Source: Synechococcus sp. CC9616 (lineage in GTDB: Bacteria; Cyanobacteriota; Cyanobacteriia; PCC-6307; Cyanobiaceae). Taken from it: a stretch of 64,000 nt of DNA. Under the pieces are notes generated by a model. That model was not told where the DNA came from, made no database searches, and saw nothing but the letters and a program-made list of their open reading frames with translations. Position 1 is the first letter of the stretch; every line of letters starts with the position of its first letter. This document shows, piece by piece, positions 9,284 through 19,069 of this stretch. A program made the translations under genes and the position numbers. The stretch lies in NCBI RefSeq assembly GCF_000515235.1, contig NZ_KI911558.1:2145466-2209465 (forward strand), in the 5' to 3' direction.

Positions 9284-10285
9284 ATGAGACGATTTTGGTT
9301 AGGCTTGCATCAGGACGTAACTCGGCCTCTGGGAGGTGTAAAGCAGATGCATAGGTTAGGGGAGGTTATTGAGGAATTGGGTTATCAAGCTACACTTATT
9401 CAAGAAGATGCAAATTTTCACCCAGGTTGGTTTAGTAGTAAATTGCCAACCATTTCCTATGACAAATGGTTGAACAGAGGTGGATTTACGTCAATTGAAG
9501 ATGTTCTAATTTTGCCTGAGACATTCATCAATTCACCTTTATTGTTACGAGACGACTTATGTAAGGTAATATTTAATCAAAATGTATCCTACAGCTTCGG
9601 CACGCCAAGTTTTCCAGATAACGTTTTTCCGTCGCCAGATAATATTGTTAGTTTGTATCACTCGGATTTAATCTCCAAGATTTTATGTGTTTCTCGTTCT
9701 GATCAGCTATTTCTTCGTTCTGCCTTCGGTCTGGCCGAATCGCGTGTAGGTTTGATTATTAATGCAGTAGAAAGTAATCTATTTTTTCCACATAAGCGTA
9801 AGAAGCTTCAGGTAGCTTTTATGCCAAGAAAGAATTCCCATGATTGTAAGGCTGTTATATCTTTGCTTAAGCGTCATTCCTGGTTTAAGGGCTGGTCTGT
9901 TTGCCCAATTACAAACTGTACGCAAGATCAGGTTTCCAAGCTCATGAAGGATTCTCTGATCTTTCTATCATTTGGACATCCCGAAGGATTTGGCTTGCCG
10001 GTGGCTGAGGCTTTATCTTGCGGATGTTATGTAATTGGGTATTCGGGCTTAGGCGGTCGTGAACTATTTAGACACTCATCTTCTTTTAATGCATCCAATG
10101 AGATCATGGTTGGTGATTGGCTTGGGTTCCTTTCGGCTATCAAGTCTTTTATTGATCAATTTAATGCAGATCCAAATTCTGTCTTCAAAAATTTACTACT
10201 TTGTTCTAAATCTGTACGAAAAACCTATAGTTTTGATGCCATGAAGCGTAGTGTCGATGCCGCATTTGCAGGAATCGTTAGATAA
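9284..10285 (+). CDS. Glycosyltransferase, GT4 family (group 1)
   Basis: The ATG gives MRRFWLGLHQDVTRPLGGVK; a TTG three codons earlier at 9275 is also in frame. The protein is about 333 residues. The C-terminal half has SFGHPEGFGLPVAEALSCGC and YSGLGG, the E-x7-E nucleotide-sugar-binding motif of GT4 enzymes. The gene stands alone on the plus strand, divergent from the sulfatase. About 240 bases with no gene follow before the convergent sulfotransferase. Confidence 0.82.
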   Translation: MRRFWLGLHQDVTRPLGGVKQMHRLGEVIEELGYQATLIQEDANFHPGWFSSKLPTISYDKWLNRGGFTSIEDVLILPETFINSPLLLRDDLCKVIFNQNVSYSFGTPSFPDNVFPSPDNIVSLYHSDLISKILCVSRSDQLFLRSAFGLAESRVGLIINAVESNLFFPHKRKKLQVAFMPRKNSHDCKAVISLLKRHSWFKGWSVCPITNCTQDQVSKLMKDSLIFLSFGHPEGFGLPVAEALSCGCYVIGYSGLGGRELFRHSSSFNASNEIMVGDWLGFLSAIKSFIDQFNADPNSVFKNLLLCSKSVRKTYSFDAMKRSVDAAFAGIVR

Positions 10286-10526
10286 TTAATTTATTAACTT
10301 ATTCTCTGCATCGAGCGCTTTCACGATTTTTTGGATAACTGCTTATCGTGTTAATTTTAATAATGTTTTATATTTTCCTAATGTTTGAACATATGCTTTT
10401 GTCCCACCAGAAATTTATTGCGAGTTGCATGTTCATCGTAGCGGTCTTGATTCTATTCAATAATTCATTGTATTTATAGGCCTGTCTGGCGATTTTTAAT
10501 GTTTTAAAGCATGCCGTTTGCTGAAA

Positions 10527-11276
10527 CTATTTCAATTTGTTTGCCCAATCCCAGCCAAATCCATAGCGTTTTTGTACGCCAATGGCAGTGGCTAACAATT
10601 TTTTTCGTAGAATATCACGTAATAACTGATCAATAGTTTTTCCCTCCGGCTCGCCCGCATTCGCCTTTGCCATGTTTGTTTGATACTTCTGAGGCTGTAA
10701 TTCGAGGAAGCTCTGCAAGTTATCCCAACTACCACTGGGGTCCTCAAAGAATGTCTCGCTTTTCATGACCAACAACTGTTCAGAGGGGAACAGTGCCTCG
10801 TATCGATCTAGTTGCTCGAGATAAAGACTGCGACTTAGATAGCTGTGTTTTTGCAGACTATAGGGATCTTTTGTTGCTAGCCGTTTACACTCAGCCTTTA
10901 ACGCATCTGCAGGCTCCAACCTCTCAAACCCCCGTTTGCGGGCATGGAATACCTGAGAGAGTGCCCTTTCCACTGGGTCCCTGAGCAAAACGATCAGCTT
11001 CACGTTTGGTAGCAATGCTTTGATTCTCCTCGGCGCCTCGGGGTGGTACAGATAAAATGGGGTGATTTCCCCACAGTGTTGATCTTTACCAGCTTTATCG
11101 AAGTGGTGTGCGTACCACTCGACTGGTCGCTTGTGATTTAGATCGAAATAATGCACTTCCTTGCATGCAGGCAAAAACACCTGTGGGTGTGATGCCAGCA
11201 GCTGATGCAGCGTGGTGGTTCCGCCCTTCTGGGTGCCAAGGCCGAGGAAGTGGGGAAGATGGCTTTTCTCGGTCAT
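10527..11276 (-). CDS. PAPS-dependent sulfotransferase (heparan-sulfate-type family)
   Basis: A 249-residue protein. FLGLGTQKGGTTTLHQLLAS (10-29) is the 5'-phosphosulfate-binding loop and LLRDPVERALSQVF (97-110) the 3'-phosphate-binding motif of PAPS sulfotransferases. The family moves sulfate from PAPS to a hydroxyl or amino group, usually on a glycan. KEVHYFDLN (39-47) is also family-typical. It is transcribed divergently from secA with about 60 bases between them. Base composition is nearer the backbone than that of the upstream island genes. Confidence 0.88.
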   Translation of the reverse strand: MTEKSHLPHFLGLGTQKGGTTTLHQLLASHPQVFLPACKEVHYFDLNHKRPVEWYAHHFDKAGKDQHCGEITPFYLYHPEAPRRIKALLPNVKLIVLLRDPVERALSQVFHARKRGFERLEPADALKAECKRLATKDPYSLQKHSYLSRSLYLEQLDRYEALFPSEQLLVMKSETFFEDPSGSWDNLQSFLELQPQKYQTNMAKANAGEPEGKTIDQLLRDILRKKLLATAIGVQKRYGFGWDWANKLK

Positions 11277-11337
11277 GCGCGTTCGGGTGAAACGGCCTCA
11301 GTAGGCTGCCATCACGATTTTGGTAGTTGCCGTCACC

Positions 11338-14142
11338 ATGCTCAAGCTCCTGCTGGGTGATCCCAATGCCCGCAAGCTGAAGCGCTACCAGCCGATTGTG
11401 ACTGATGTCAACGTCCTGGAAGAGGACATTGCACCCCTCAGCGACGACGATCTGCGCTCAAGAACACTTGGGTTCCGGGAGCGGTTGGCAAATGCAGGCA
11501 CCTTGGAGAACCAGCGTCCTGTGCTGGACGAGATCCTCCCTGAGGCCTTCGCCATTGTTCGGGAAGCCGGCAAGAGGGTGCTGGGCATGCGCCATTTCGA
11601 CGTTCAGTTGATCGGCGGCATGGTGCTGCACGAGGGCCAGATCGCTGAGATGAAAACCGGCGAAGGAAAAACGCTGGTGGCCACCTTGCCGAGTTTTCTG
11701 AATGCCCTGACGGGGCGAGGCGTTCACGTGGTGACGGTGAACGACTATCTGGCACGTCGTGATGCCGAGTGGATGGGGCAGGTCCACCGTTTTCTCGGCC
11801 TGTCTGTCGGTCTCATCCAGCAGGATATGCGTCCTGAGGAGCGCCGCCGCAACTACGGCTGTGACATCACCTATGCCACCAACTCAGAGCTGGGGTTCGA
11901 TTACCTGCGGGACAATATGGCTGCCAGTATTTCGGAGGTGGTGCAGCGTCAGTTCCAGTACTGCGTGATCGACGAGGTCGATTCGATCCTGATCGATGAG
12001 GCCCGTACGCCGCTGATTATCTCTGGACAGGTGGAGCGTCCCCAGGAGAAGTATCAGCAGGCTTCCCAGGTCGCCGAGGCTCTCGAGCGCTCCGCGGAGA
12101 TGGGCAAGGACGGGATTGACCCGGAGGGTGATTACGAGGTGGATGAGAAGCAACGCAGCTGCACACTCACCGATGAGGGTTACGCCAAGGCCGAGCAGAT
12201 GCTTGGAGTGCAGGATCTGTTCGATCCTCAGGACCCATGGGCGCACTACATCACCAATGCACTCAAGGCGAAGGAGCTGTTCACGAAGGATGTGAACTAC
12301 ATCGTTCGCGATGGCGAGGCCGTGATTGTGGATGAATTCACCGGTCGGGTGATGCCCGGGCGCCGATGGAGTGATGGTCAGCACCAGGCGATCGAGGCCA
12401 AGGAAGCCTTGCCGATTCAGCCGGAAACCCAGACCCTCGCCTCCATCACGTATCAGAACTTCTTCCTGCTCTATCCACGTCTGGCCGGTATGACCGGCAC
12501 CGCCAAGACGGAGGAAGTGGAGTTCGAGAAGACTTACAAACTGCAAACCACGATCGTTCCCACCAACCGCGTGCGGGCGCGCCAGGACTGGGCCGATCAG
12601 GTTTATAAAACCGAAACGGCCAAGTGGCGCGCGGTAGCCAGTGAAACCGCTGAGATTCACAAGAAGGGTCGGCCCGTTTTGGTGGGGACCACGTCTGTTG
12701 AAAAAAGTGAGCTGCTCAGTTCGCTCTTGGCTGAGCAGGACGTCCCCCACAATCTGCTCAACGCTAAGCCCGAGAACGTCGAGAGGGAGTCGGAGATCGT
12801 TGCCCAGGCCGGCCGAGCTGGTGCAGTGACCATCGCCACCAACATGGCTGGGCGTGGCACCGACATCATTCTCGGTGGCAACAGCGATTACATGGCTCGT
12901 CTCAAGCTGCGGGAAGTGTTGCTCCCTCGTCTGGTTCTCCCGGAAGAGGGCCACAAGCCGCCTGTTCCGCTGCAACGCAGCGCCGCTGCCGGTTTTGCAG
13001 ACGCCCCAGCAGCGATCGCCCCAGCCCGTGTCAGCGACAGTCTTTTCCCCTGTCAGCTGGCGGATGACACCGATCAGGCCCTGGGTGCGCTGGCGCGCGA
13101 TCTGGTGAAGGCCTGGGGAGATCGAGCGCTTTCGGTAATTGAACTGGAAGAGCGCATCGCCACTGCCGCTGAGAAAGCGCCCACCCAGGATGCAGAGATC
13201 CAGGCCCTGAGAGAGGCGATCGCCCGGGTGAAAGCGGAATACGACGCTGTGGTCAAACAGGAGGAGGAACGGGTGCGTGAGGCAGGTGGCCTGCATGTGA
13301 TCGGCACCGAACGGCATGAATCCCGCAGGGTCGATAACCAGCTGCGGGGCCGGGCCGGGCGTCAGGGTGATCCTGGGTCGACCCGATTCTTCCTGTCGCT
13401 AGGCGACAACCTCTTGCGAATTTTCGGGGGAGATCGCGTCGCCGGTTTGATGAATGCTTTCCGGGTGGAGGAGGACATGCCAATCGAGTCCGGCATGTTG
13501 ACGCGCTCCCTGGAAGGGGCTCAGAAAAAGGTTGAGACGTACTACTACGACATCCGCAAACAGGTGTTCGAGTACGACGAGGTGATGAACAATCAGCGCC
13601 GGGCGGTCTACTCAGAGCGGCGCCGGGTGCTGGACGGCAGAGCCTTGAAAAAACAGGTGATCGGTTATGGCGAACGCACGATGAATGAGATCGTGGAGGC
13701 CTATGTGAATCCCGATCTGCCTCCGGAGGAATGGGATCTCGATCAGCTGGTGGGCAAGGTGAAGGAGTTCATATATCTGCTGGACGATCTCAACTCTGAT
13801 CAGGTGCATGGGCTCGGCATCGAGGAGCTGAAGGCATTCCTGCAGGAACAGTTGCGCAATGCCTACGACCTCAAGGAGGGCCAGATCGAACAGCAGCGCC
13901 CCGGCCTGATGCGTGAAGCGGAGCGTTTCTTCATCCTTCAACAGATCGATACGCTTTGGCGTGAACATCTGCAGGCCATGGATGCCTTGCGCGAGTCGGT
14001 GGGTTTGCGCGGTTACGGCCAGAAAGACCCGTTGATTGAGTATAAAAACGAGGGTTACGATATGTTCCTGGAAATGATGACCAACATGCGCCGAAATGTG
14101 ATCTATTCGATGTTTATGTTCCAGCCATCCACGTCAAAATAG
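11338..14142 (+). CDS. secA: Preprotein translocase ATPase SecA
   Basis: The ATG at 11338 ([19 protein letters not shown]) is the usual cyanobacterial start and gives 934 residues; a TTG at 11320 is in frame. Walker A is MKTGEGKTL and Walker B is [13 protein letters not shown], followed by ARTPLIISG. Motif VI is [13 protein letters not shown]. SecA drives post-translational export through SecYEG at the plasma and thylakoid membranes. A roughly 90-residue acidic insertion (around [19 protein letters not shown]) lies between the second helicase half and [15 protein letters not shown], which I recall as typical of cyanobacterial SecA. The C-terminus lacks the zinc-binding CxC tail. Confidence 0.97.
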   Translation: MLKLLLGDPNARKLKRYQPIVTDVNVLEEDIAPLSDDDLRSRTLGFRERLANAGTLENQRPVLDEILPEAFAIVREAGKRVLGMRHFDVQLIGGMVLHEGQIAEMKTGEGKTLVATLPSFLNALTGRGVHVVTVNDYLARRDAEWMGQVHRFLGLSVGLIQQDMRPEERRRNYGCDITYATNSELGFDYLRDNMAASISEVVQRQFQYCVIDEVDSILIDEARTPLIISGQVERPQEKYQQASQVAEALERSAEMGKDGIDPEGDYEVDEKQRSCTLTDEGYAKAEQMLGVQDLFDPQDPWAHYITNALKAKELFTKDVNYIVRDGEAVIVDEFTGRVMPGRRWSDGQHQAIEAKEALPIQPETQTLASITYQNFFLLYPRLAGMTGTAKTEEVEFEKTYKLQTTIVPTNRVRARQDWADQVYKTETAKWRAVASETAEIHKKGRPVLVGTTSVEKSELLSSLLAEQDVPHNLLNAKPENVERESEIVAQAGRAGAVTIATNMAGRGTDIILGGNSDYMARLKLREVLLPRLVLPEEGHKPPVPLQRSAAAGFADAPAAIAPARVSDSLFPCQLADDTDQALGALARDLVKAWGDRALSVIELEERIATAAEKAPTQDAEIQALREAIARVKAEYDAVVKQEEERVREAGGLHVIGTERHESRRVDNQLRGRAGRQGDPGSTRFFLSLGDNLLRIFGGDRVAGLMNAFRVEEDMPIESGMLTRSLEGAQKKVETYYYDIRKQVFEYDEVMNNQRRAVYSERRRVLDGRALKKQVIGYGERTMNEIVEAYVNPDLPPEEWDLDQLVGKVKEFIYLLDDLNSDQVHGLGIEELKAFLQEQLRNAYDLKEGQIEQQRPGLMREAERFFILQQIDTLWREHLQAMDALRESVGLRGYGQKDPLIEYKNEGYDMFLEMMTNMRRNVIYSMFMFQPSTSK

Positions 14143-14156
14143 TTTTTTAAATATTA

Positions 14157-14819
14157 CTATCTTCTAGGCAGTTGCTCTCTCGATTTCCAATCCCATTTGA
14201 ACATATGATTGTTGGCGACGCTTCCGGAAAATAGTGAATATTTTAATTTTGATTTTGTCAAGACGTAGGGGAATGAGAGTTGATCTTTTATCGTGAATAT
14301 ACAATTCTGAAGAAACCATTCTTGCATCAAGTAGCGCGCTGAGTAGTGATATGCAAAAAAGGTCATCTGAAAAAGTGCATTGTCGTTAAAATTTGAGTCT
14401 GCAAGGTAGCTATTGATTTGTTGATTGATCGGTTCGCCCTTAAAACGTTCATAGAAGTAGGGTAGATCAGGTCTGGTTTTTCGAGTAATAACTTGAGCTT
14501 CTTCTTCAATGGTGTGGAGCGATGGATGCTTGAACAAACATAATGGTGCCCCTTGAGATGTTTTAAGGACTTCTTCCGGCAAGTCGCTCTGTGGATTGAT
14601 TCTGATAGATGAATCCATCCAGATATACCAGTCGGCTTTGTGAAAGCGCCATTCGAGCATTTTGGGTATTTTTGATTTCAACCTTGTATGCATGGCCATC
14701 TCTCTGCTATGCGTATTGTTGTCATCATAATATTTGAAGGAAAAATTATGTTTAGATTGAGGTGTGATGTCCCAAGGTTTTTTTGAGCCGAAATGGGCAG
14801 ATACAATACGAAACTTCAT
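14157..14819 (-). CDS. DUF616/glycosyltransferase-like protein
   Basis: A 220-residue protein. KYYDDNNTHSREMAMHTRLK followed by ADWYIWMDSSIRI (62-74) matches the layout of DUF616-type putative glycosyltransferases, where the WxD segment acts like a DxD motif. NDNALFQMTFFAYHY follows. The gene is AT-rich, unlike secA and the glycosyltransferases on either side, so it looks like a single-gene insertion. It is convergent with secA (about 14 bases between stops) and lies downstream of the cysE-sulfotransferase-glycosyltransferase operon. Function beyond the sugar-transfer fold is unknown. Confidence 0.6.
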   Translation of the reverse strand: MKFRIVSAHFGSKKPWDITPQSKHNFSFKYYDDNNTHSREMAMHTRLKSKIPKMLEWRFHKADWYIWMDSSIRINPQSDLPEEVLKTSQGAPLCLFKHPSLHTIEEEAQVITRKTRPDLPYFYERFKGEPINQQINSYLADSNFNDNALFQMTFFAYHYSARYLMQEWFLQNCIFTIKDQLSFPYVLTKSKLKYSLFSGSVANNHMFKWDWKSREQLPRR

Positions 14820-14853
14820 GCATTCCTTGTATAAAATTTGAAGATTTTAAAAG

Positions 14854-15567
14854 TCATAACAATGTTTGATTGTGGTCAAGTTCCCATTTTTTGAATGAAG
14901 CGTCGTAGTCGGGTCGAGGCTGGACCCCATCTGGAACAGCTTCTCCCAACTGTCGGTACAGCCCCTCCTTGCTGCAGCGGTAGAACACCGAGCCCTGGTT
15001 CAGATGCTGACGGGGCAGCCCGGAGGCTTTGATGTGGTGCAGCATGATTCTGTCGCCGATCAGGTGGCCGTACTCCGGCATCAGCACCCAGTGGTGCAGC
15101 AGCGGAAAGGCTGCGCGGCCGAACACCAAGGCGTTGGTATCCACGAACTGCTCCGGATCGGTTATGGGGCAGGGGCCCATCACGCTTCCATCCAGGCGGC
15201 ACAGGGTGCGACTGGTGGAGACCACCGCAGCACCTGATTGTTCCATCGCTGCCAGGGCGCTTGCAATGTGGTTCGGGGCGTACCAGTTATCGGCATCGAG
15301 AAAGGTCACCACGTCCACGCCAAGGCCTATGGCGTGATAACTGCCGATAAGACGCGGTGTGGAGCCGATGTCGCCATGGCTGCGCGGCAGTCGCACATGT
15401 TCGGCGCTCCACTGGTTGATCCGAGGTCGGGGATGGCCGTCGGCCACCAGTACATGCAGGCAGGGAATGGTCTGGCTCAGCACGCTCTGGTGGCACTGGT
15501 CCAGTACGGCCAGAGGCTCTTTGTAGTACGGCGTGATCACTGCGACCCGCGCTTGCAAAGGACTCAC
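14854..15567 (-). CDS. Glycosyltransferase family 2
   Basis: The best start is a GTG at 15565-15567 that overlaps the upstream stop by four bases (GTGA), giving about 237 residues beginning VSPLQARVAVITPYYKEPLA. An upstream extension in the same frame reads as low-complexity shadow sequence. VAVITPYYKE is the GT2 first strand, DVVTFLDADNWYAPNHI carries the DxD, and GDRIMLHHI follows. It transfers a sugar from a nucleotide sugar; the acceptor is unknown. It is the fourth gene of a minus-strand operon headed by cysE. Confidence 0.82.
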   Translation of the reverse strand: MSPLQARVAVITPYYKEPLAVLDQCHQSVLSQTIPCLHVLVADGHPRPRINQWSAEHVRLPRSHGDIGSTPRLIGSYHAIGLGVDVVTFLDADNWYAPNHIASALAAMEQSGAAVVSTSRTLCRLDGSVMGPCPITDPEQFVDTNALVFGRAAFPLLHHWVLMPEYGHLIGDRIMLHHIKASGLPRQHLNQGSVFYRCSKEGLYRQLGEAVPDGVQPRPDYDASFKKWELDHNQTLL

Positions 15568-16423
15568 CACAAGCGCCACCAGGGGCGGGCTTGCAGGGCT
15601 TGCTGAAGACGGGTGTCCTCGATCAGCGCGCCACTGGCCAGCTGGGCAGCCAGGCTTTGCGCATCCGGCCGCAGGCCGTCGTAGTACTGAGGCAGAGTCC
15701 CGGCCCGCAGATGGTTGCGGTACAAGCTGCGCCAACTGTGGCCGATGCCTGGATCCAGGCGTTCGTTGCGCTCCAGCGCTTCGGCTCCCTGCCGGATCTT
15801 GCGCTCGAACTGCTGGTAGCTGCGGATCGGCAGGTGCAGGATTTCGAGCTCCTCGCTGGCCGGTGCTGGCAGGGGTTTGCCATTAACGCTGGCGCTGTGG
15901 TTTCCGTCGCTGATCTCCACCCTGGGGTGGGCGCGGTGGATCACCTTTGGGGGTAGCGGCTCACCAAGGCTGTTGCAGGATTGGCGCTCTCGCAGGGTTT
16001 GGCGCTCGTGGAAGGGGCGTTGATCTTCGGCATCCCGAGGCGGCGGCAGGAAGTTGCTGCGATCAACGCTGATCGCCTTTATTTCCTCGGGGATCGCCAT
16101 CAATGTGGCCTGAAGGGATCCCCTCATTGGGTACCAGAATTCATCGGCATCGCCGTTGATCACCCAGTTGGCGTTGAACTCTCGGGCGGCCATACGTGCC
16201 ATGCGGGTCACCCAGACGGCCTGGTCGTGGGTGTGGTCAGGCTCCTGCAGCAGCCGCAGGCGACCGCGCTGTTCATACCGCTGCAGGATCTCCAGGCTGC
16301 CGTCCACCGAACCGTTGTCGGTGGCGATGATCGATCGACCCCCTTATCGAAGTGGAAGCGCAGCGTGCTCTCGAGGATGTCTGCCTCATCTCGGCAGAGC
16401 AGGGTGAGAACCACGGTCATCAC
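15564..16423 (-). pseudogene. Glycosyltransferase family 2 with a frameshift near residue 30
   Basis: The N-terminus [20 protein letters not shown] then RFHFDKGVD is the usual GT2 start, initiated at GTG 16423 or ATG 16420 in overlap with the preceding stop. After GVD the frame breaks at about 16329-16333. The expected continuation IATDNGSVDGSLEIL is found in another frame and stays open to 15564, with INGDADEFWYP as the DxD region. Restoring one base would give a full protein of about 285 residues. The rest of the gene is intact with operon-style overlaps on both sides, so this is a recent lesion, a programmed shift or a sequencing error. Confidence 0.8.
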
Positions 16424-17271
16424 CGACCTCCTCTGCGTCGCGTGGCCGTCAGCACCCGATCGTGTCTGGTGCTGCTGCGGCCGTAGTACCAGCGCATCTG
16501 GGGCGTCAGGCTGGTCAGCGGCAGTGCATGGGACTCGCTGATCGCCTGACAGGCCTGCATGCGCTCCCCCAGTTCTGAATCTGTGAAGGCTGCCGGTGTG
16601 CGGTCGAAGCCGAAGGTGCGGAAGTCATCGCGATGCAGCAGGTGGGCCATGGCCCGGAGATCAGGGTCCTGAGTCAGTTCGACTAGATCAGCGGCCGGCC
16701 GGCGTCCCTCCCCAGCAGCAATGCGTTCCAGTTGGCCCTTGAGGCTGGTGGGCAGGTTCAGATTTGCGTTGAGCTCAGCAACGCTGTTGGCCAGTTGATC
16801 GCAGTGCAATAGGTGATCCACCATCGCCGCTTCGCCGTAGTGGGTGAACCAGGTGATTGGGAAGCCGTGCACATAGCGCAGATCGTGGGCCTCCAGCGCA
16901 TCGGGAAGCCGGCGTAGGTAAGCCAGCAGTTGCTCCCGGCTGGGGGGGTGGCTGCGTACCTGCATCTCGGTGTTGCGGCTCTTCTGGCGCAGGTATTCAC
17001 GGCAGGCCGAGGCCAGACGCTCATAGGGGTGACGGATGCAGGCGATCACCCGGTAGCGCTTGAGGAAGCGCCACTCCGGGAAATGACGCAGATCCATCAA
17101 GGGAAGGTGGGCGAGATCCACCTGGCGTTGCAGAACCTGGCTGAAGCTGAAATCGAACAGGCTCACCACATCCCGTCCCTCGGCAGCCTCGAGAAACGCC
17201 TGCCGCAGGTTGGTTCCAGCACATTTCGGAACGTGCAGGAACACCAGCCTCAGGCTGTGGTCAATGATCAT
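16420..17271 (-). CDS. Sulfotransferase, carbohydrate (family 2-like)
   Basis: The ATG at 17271 sits in a 4-bp ATGA overlap with cysE and gives 283 residues beginning [36 protein letters not shown] is the PAPS 5'-phosphosulfate loop and [15 protein letters not shown] the 3'-phosphate motif, as in HNK-1/chondroitin-type sulfotransferases. An upstream extension to 17376 overlaps cysE and looks spurious. Coupling to cysE and to glycosyltransferases suggests glycan sulfation; the acceptor is unknown. Confidence 0.85.
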   Translation of the reverse strand: MIIDHSLRLVFLHVPKCAGTNLRQAFLEAAEGRDVVSLFDFSFSQVLQRQVDLAHLPLMDLRHFPEWRFLKRYRVIACIRHPYERLASACREYLRQKSRNTEMQVRSHPPSREQLLAYLRRLPDALEAHDLRYVHGFPITWFTHYGEAAMVDHLLHCDQLANSVAELNANLNLPTSLKGQLERIAAGEGRRPAADLVELTQDPDLRAMAHLLHRDDFRTFGFDRTPAAFTDSELGERMQACQAISESHALPLTSLTPQMRWYYGRSSTRHDRVLTATRRRGGR

Positions 17272-18011
17272 TCCGTGTCGCCTAGGAATTGCAGAATTTC
17301 TCGATCTTTCAGGCTTTGAGATTCTCCGGCGCAGACATCGCGCAGCTGCCGTCCAGCTGCCACTTCCTTCAGGCAACGCTGCAAATTGATCACCGTGTTT
17401 TCCAGATCATCAATGCGTTGCATCAGATTGCGGATCACATTGGCTTCCGCATCCGGCAGTGCCGAGTGGGCCAGGGGATTGATGCGTACGCCGCTCTGAT
17501 GGATCACGCGGCCGGGGATGCCCACCACGGTGCAATCGGCTTCCACATCGCGCACGACCACGGATCCAGCACCAATGCGTGTGTTGGGTCCCACGTTGAT
17601 GGCGCCCAGCACCTTGGCTCCTGCTCCCACGACGACGTTTTCCGCGAGGGTTGGGTGTCGCTTGCCTGATTCCTTGCCCGTTCCGCCCAGAGTGACTCCC
17701 TGATACAGCAGGCAGCGGTGACCGATTTCCGCGGTTTCACCGATCACCACCCCCATGCCGTGGTCGATAAACACGCTTGTTCCGATCCTGGCTCCTGGGT
17801 GGATTTCAATCCCCGTCAGTCCCCTCCCCAGCTGACTGAGGCAGCGAGCCAACAGTTTGAGGGGCAGTCTTGATCTCCACAACCTGTGGCTGAGGCGGTG
17901 CAGGCTGATGGCATGGAATCCCGGATAACAAAACAGAATCTCCAGCAAGCCGCGGGCAGCCGGATCACGCTCGCGGATAATCGCCAGATCGGCGCGGAGG
18001 TGATCAAGCAT
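17268..18011 (-). CDS. cysE: Serine O-acetyltransferase
   Basis: The ATG at 18011 ([20 protein letters not shown]) is the conserved start and gives 247 residues. The hexapeptide-repeat left-handed helix spans [19 protein letters not shown] to [18 protein letters not shown] and [13 protein letters not shown]. The enzyme acetylates serine with acetyl-CoA in the first step of cysteine synthesis. It follows the GntR-like gene by about 10 bases and overlaps the sulfotransferase by four bases, so sulfur assimilation and a sulfation gene share one transcript. Confidence 0.95.
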   Translation of the reverse strand: MLDHLRADLAIIRERDPAARGLLEILFCYPGFHAISLHRLSHRLWRSRLPLKLLARCLSQLGRGLTGIEIHPGARIGTSVFIDHGMGVVIGETAEIGHRCLLYQGVTLGGTGKESGKRHPTLAENVVVGAGAKVLGAINVGPNTRIGAGSVVVRDVEADCTVVGIPGRVIHQSGVRINPLAHSALPDAEANVIRNLMQRIDDLENTVINLQRCLKEVAAGRQLRDVCAGESQSLKDREILQFLGDTE

Positions 18012-18021
18012 CGCGTTGGCG

Positions 18022-19020
18022 TCAACTAGCAGCCGGGGTTTGCAAACCGATCTCCTTACGGAGTTGCTCAATCGTATCGACGCTGAGGTAGCTCTCAGCG
18101 CAATGCACCTGGGGCATCCGCATCAGTTGGGATCGGTTCTGGCGCAGGCTCTGTTCAACCAGGGGCAGACTCGGGCGATCACAGAGGACGTGGCTGGAGG
18201 CCCTCAACAAGGCCAGAAGGCGACTGCCAACATCCGGTGTCGCGGTCATCAGCAGCAGTTCATTGCCGCGCATGGAGTGCAGGATCACTTCAGCAGCTCG
18301 GAGAATGCCGGGGCTGATGCTCACAAGGCCAACACAGCTGCCCGGCCGCAGCTCCTTGAGCATCGCCAGTTCCTGGCGGAAGTCATTCAGATCCACAGCA
18401 ACGGCTCTCACGCCATGGGCCTTGGCGAGCTCCTCGACGGGTTGGAGAAAATAGCGACTGGTGACGACGGTTCCATTGCTGGAGCTCTCCAGCACGCTTT
18501 CCAGCTCCTCCATCGGCACCACTTCGACAGGAACGTCCAGGCTGGGCTCCAATTCCTCGGCGATCAACATCGACGCTCCGATGTCTTCGCGGGGAGTGCT
18601 CACGAGAACCCTGGCTCCACAGCGCAGGCGCCAGTCGATCTCACGGGTGAGCATTTCGCGGGTTTGCTGCAGGGTGCAGCCGGCGTTGAGCAGCCCGTCG
18701 ACGCATTTACGAACCTCGCGATCAAGATCGGTGACCCCTCGATTCCTGATGTGGGGGGGTGTTCGGATTTCTCGGGGCTTCTGCTGGTCGCGTACATAGA
18801 TCCCAGAGCCGGCCATCGCTTCCACGACGCCATCGGTTTCCAGTTGGCGATACACCTTGCTGATCGTGTTGCGATGCAGGCCGGTCTGCATCGCCAGCTG
18901 ACGGGTGCTGGGCAATCGGTGCCCAGGGGGGTAGTGCCGCGCTGCAATCGCGAAGCAGATCTGGTTGTACAGCTGGGTCGACGCCGGAATGTCGCTTTCC
19001 TGCTGGATGTGGAATCGCAC
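18022..19020 (-). CDS. GntR-family transcriptional regulator
   Basis: A 332-residue protein with GTG start. Residues 1-75 form a winged helix: [40 protein letters not shown], then GSGIYV. The C-terminal 250 residues are an effector or oligomerisation region without a recognised ligand motif. It lies directly upstream of cysE on the same strand, an arrangement I recall from marine Synechococcus. Regulation of cysE or sulfur metabolism is only a guess from context. Confidence 0.82.
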   Translation of the reverse strand: MRFHIQQESDIPASTQLYNQICFAIAARHYPPGHRLPSTRQLAMQTGLHRNTISKVYRQLETDGVVEAMAGSGIYVRDQQKPREIRTPPHIRNRGVTDLDREVRKCVDGLLNAGCTLQQTREMLTREIDWRLRCGARVLVSTPREDIGASMLIAEELEPSLDVPVEVVPMEELESVLESSSNGTVVTSRYFLQPVEELAKAHGVRAVAVDLNDFRQELAMLKELRPGSCVGLVSISPGILRAAEVILHSMRGNELLLMTATPDVGSRLLALLRASSHVLCDRPSLPLVEQSLRQNRSQLMRMPQVHCAESYLSVDTIEQLRKEIGLQTPAAS

Positions 19021-19069
19021 GCCGGTAGGCCGGGTTGGAATGCGGCCACCCTAAGGAGCGAATCGCCTG

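Noticed and set aside
11884-13317. 477-codon open frame antisense to secA
   Set aside because: SecA is unmistakable on the plus strand; the antisense frame has no known motif and arises from GC-rich codon use.
15568-15735. N-terminal extension of the family-2 glycosyltransferase at 14854
   Set aside because: The added residues are a Pro/Ala/Arg-rich shadow of the preceding gene; the GTG in a GTGA overlap fits the strand VAVITPYYKE.
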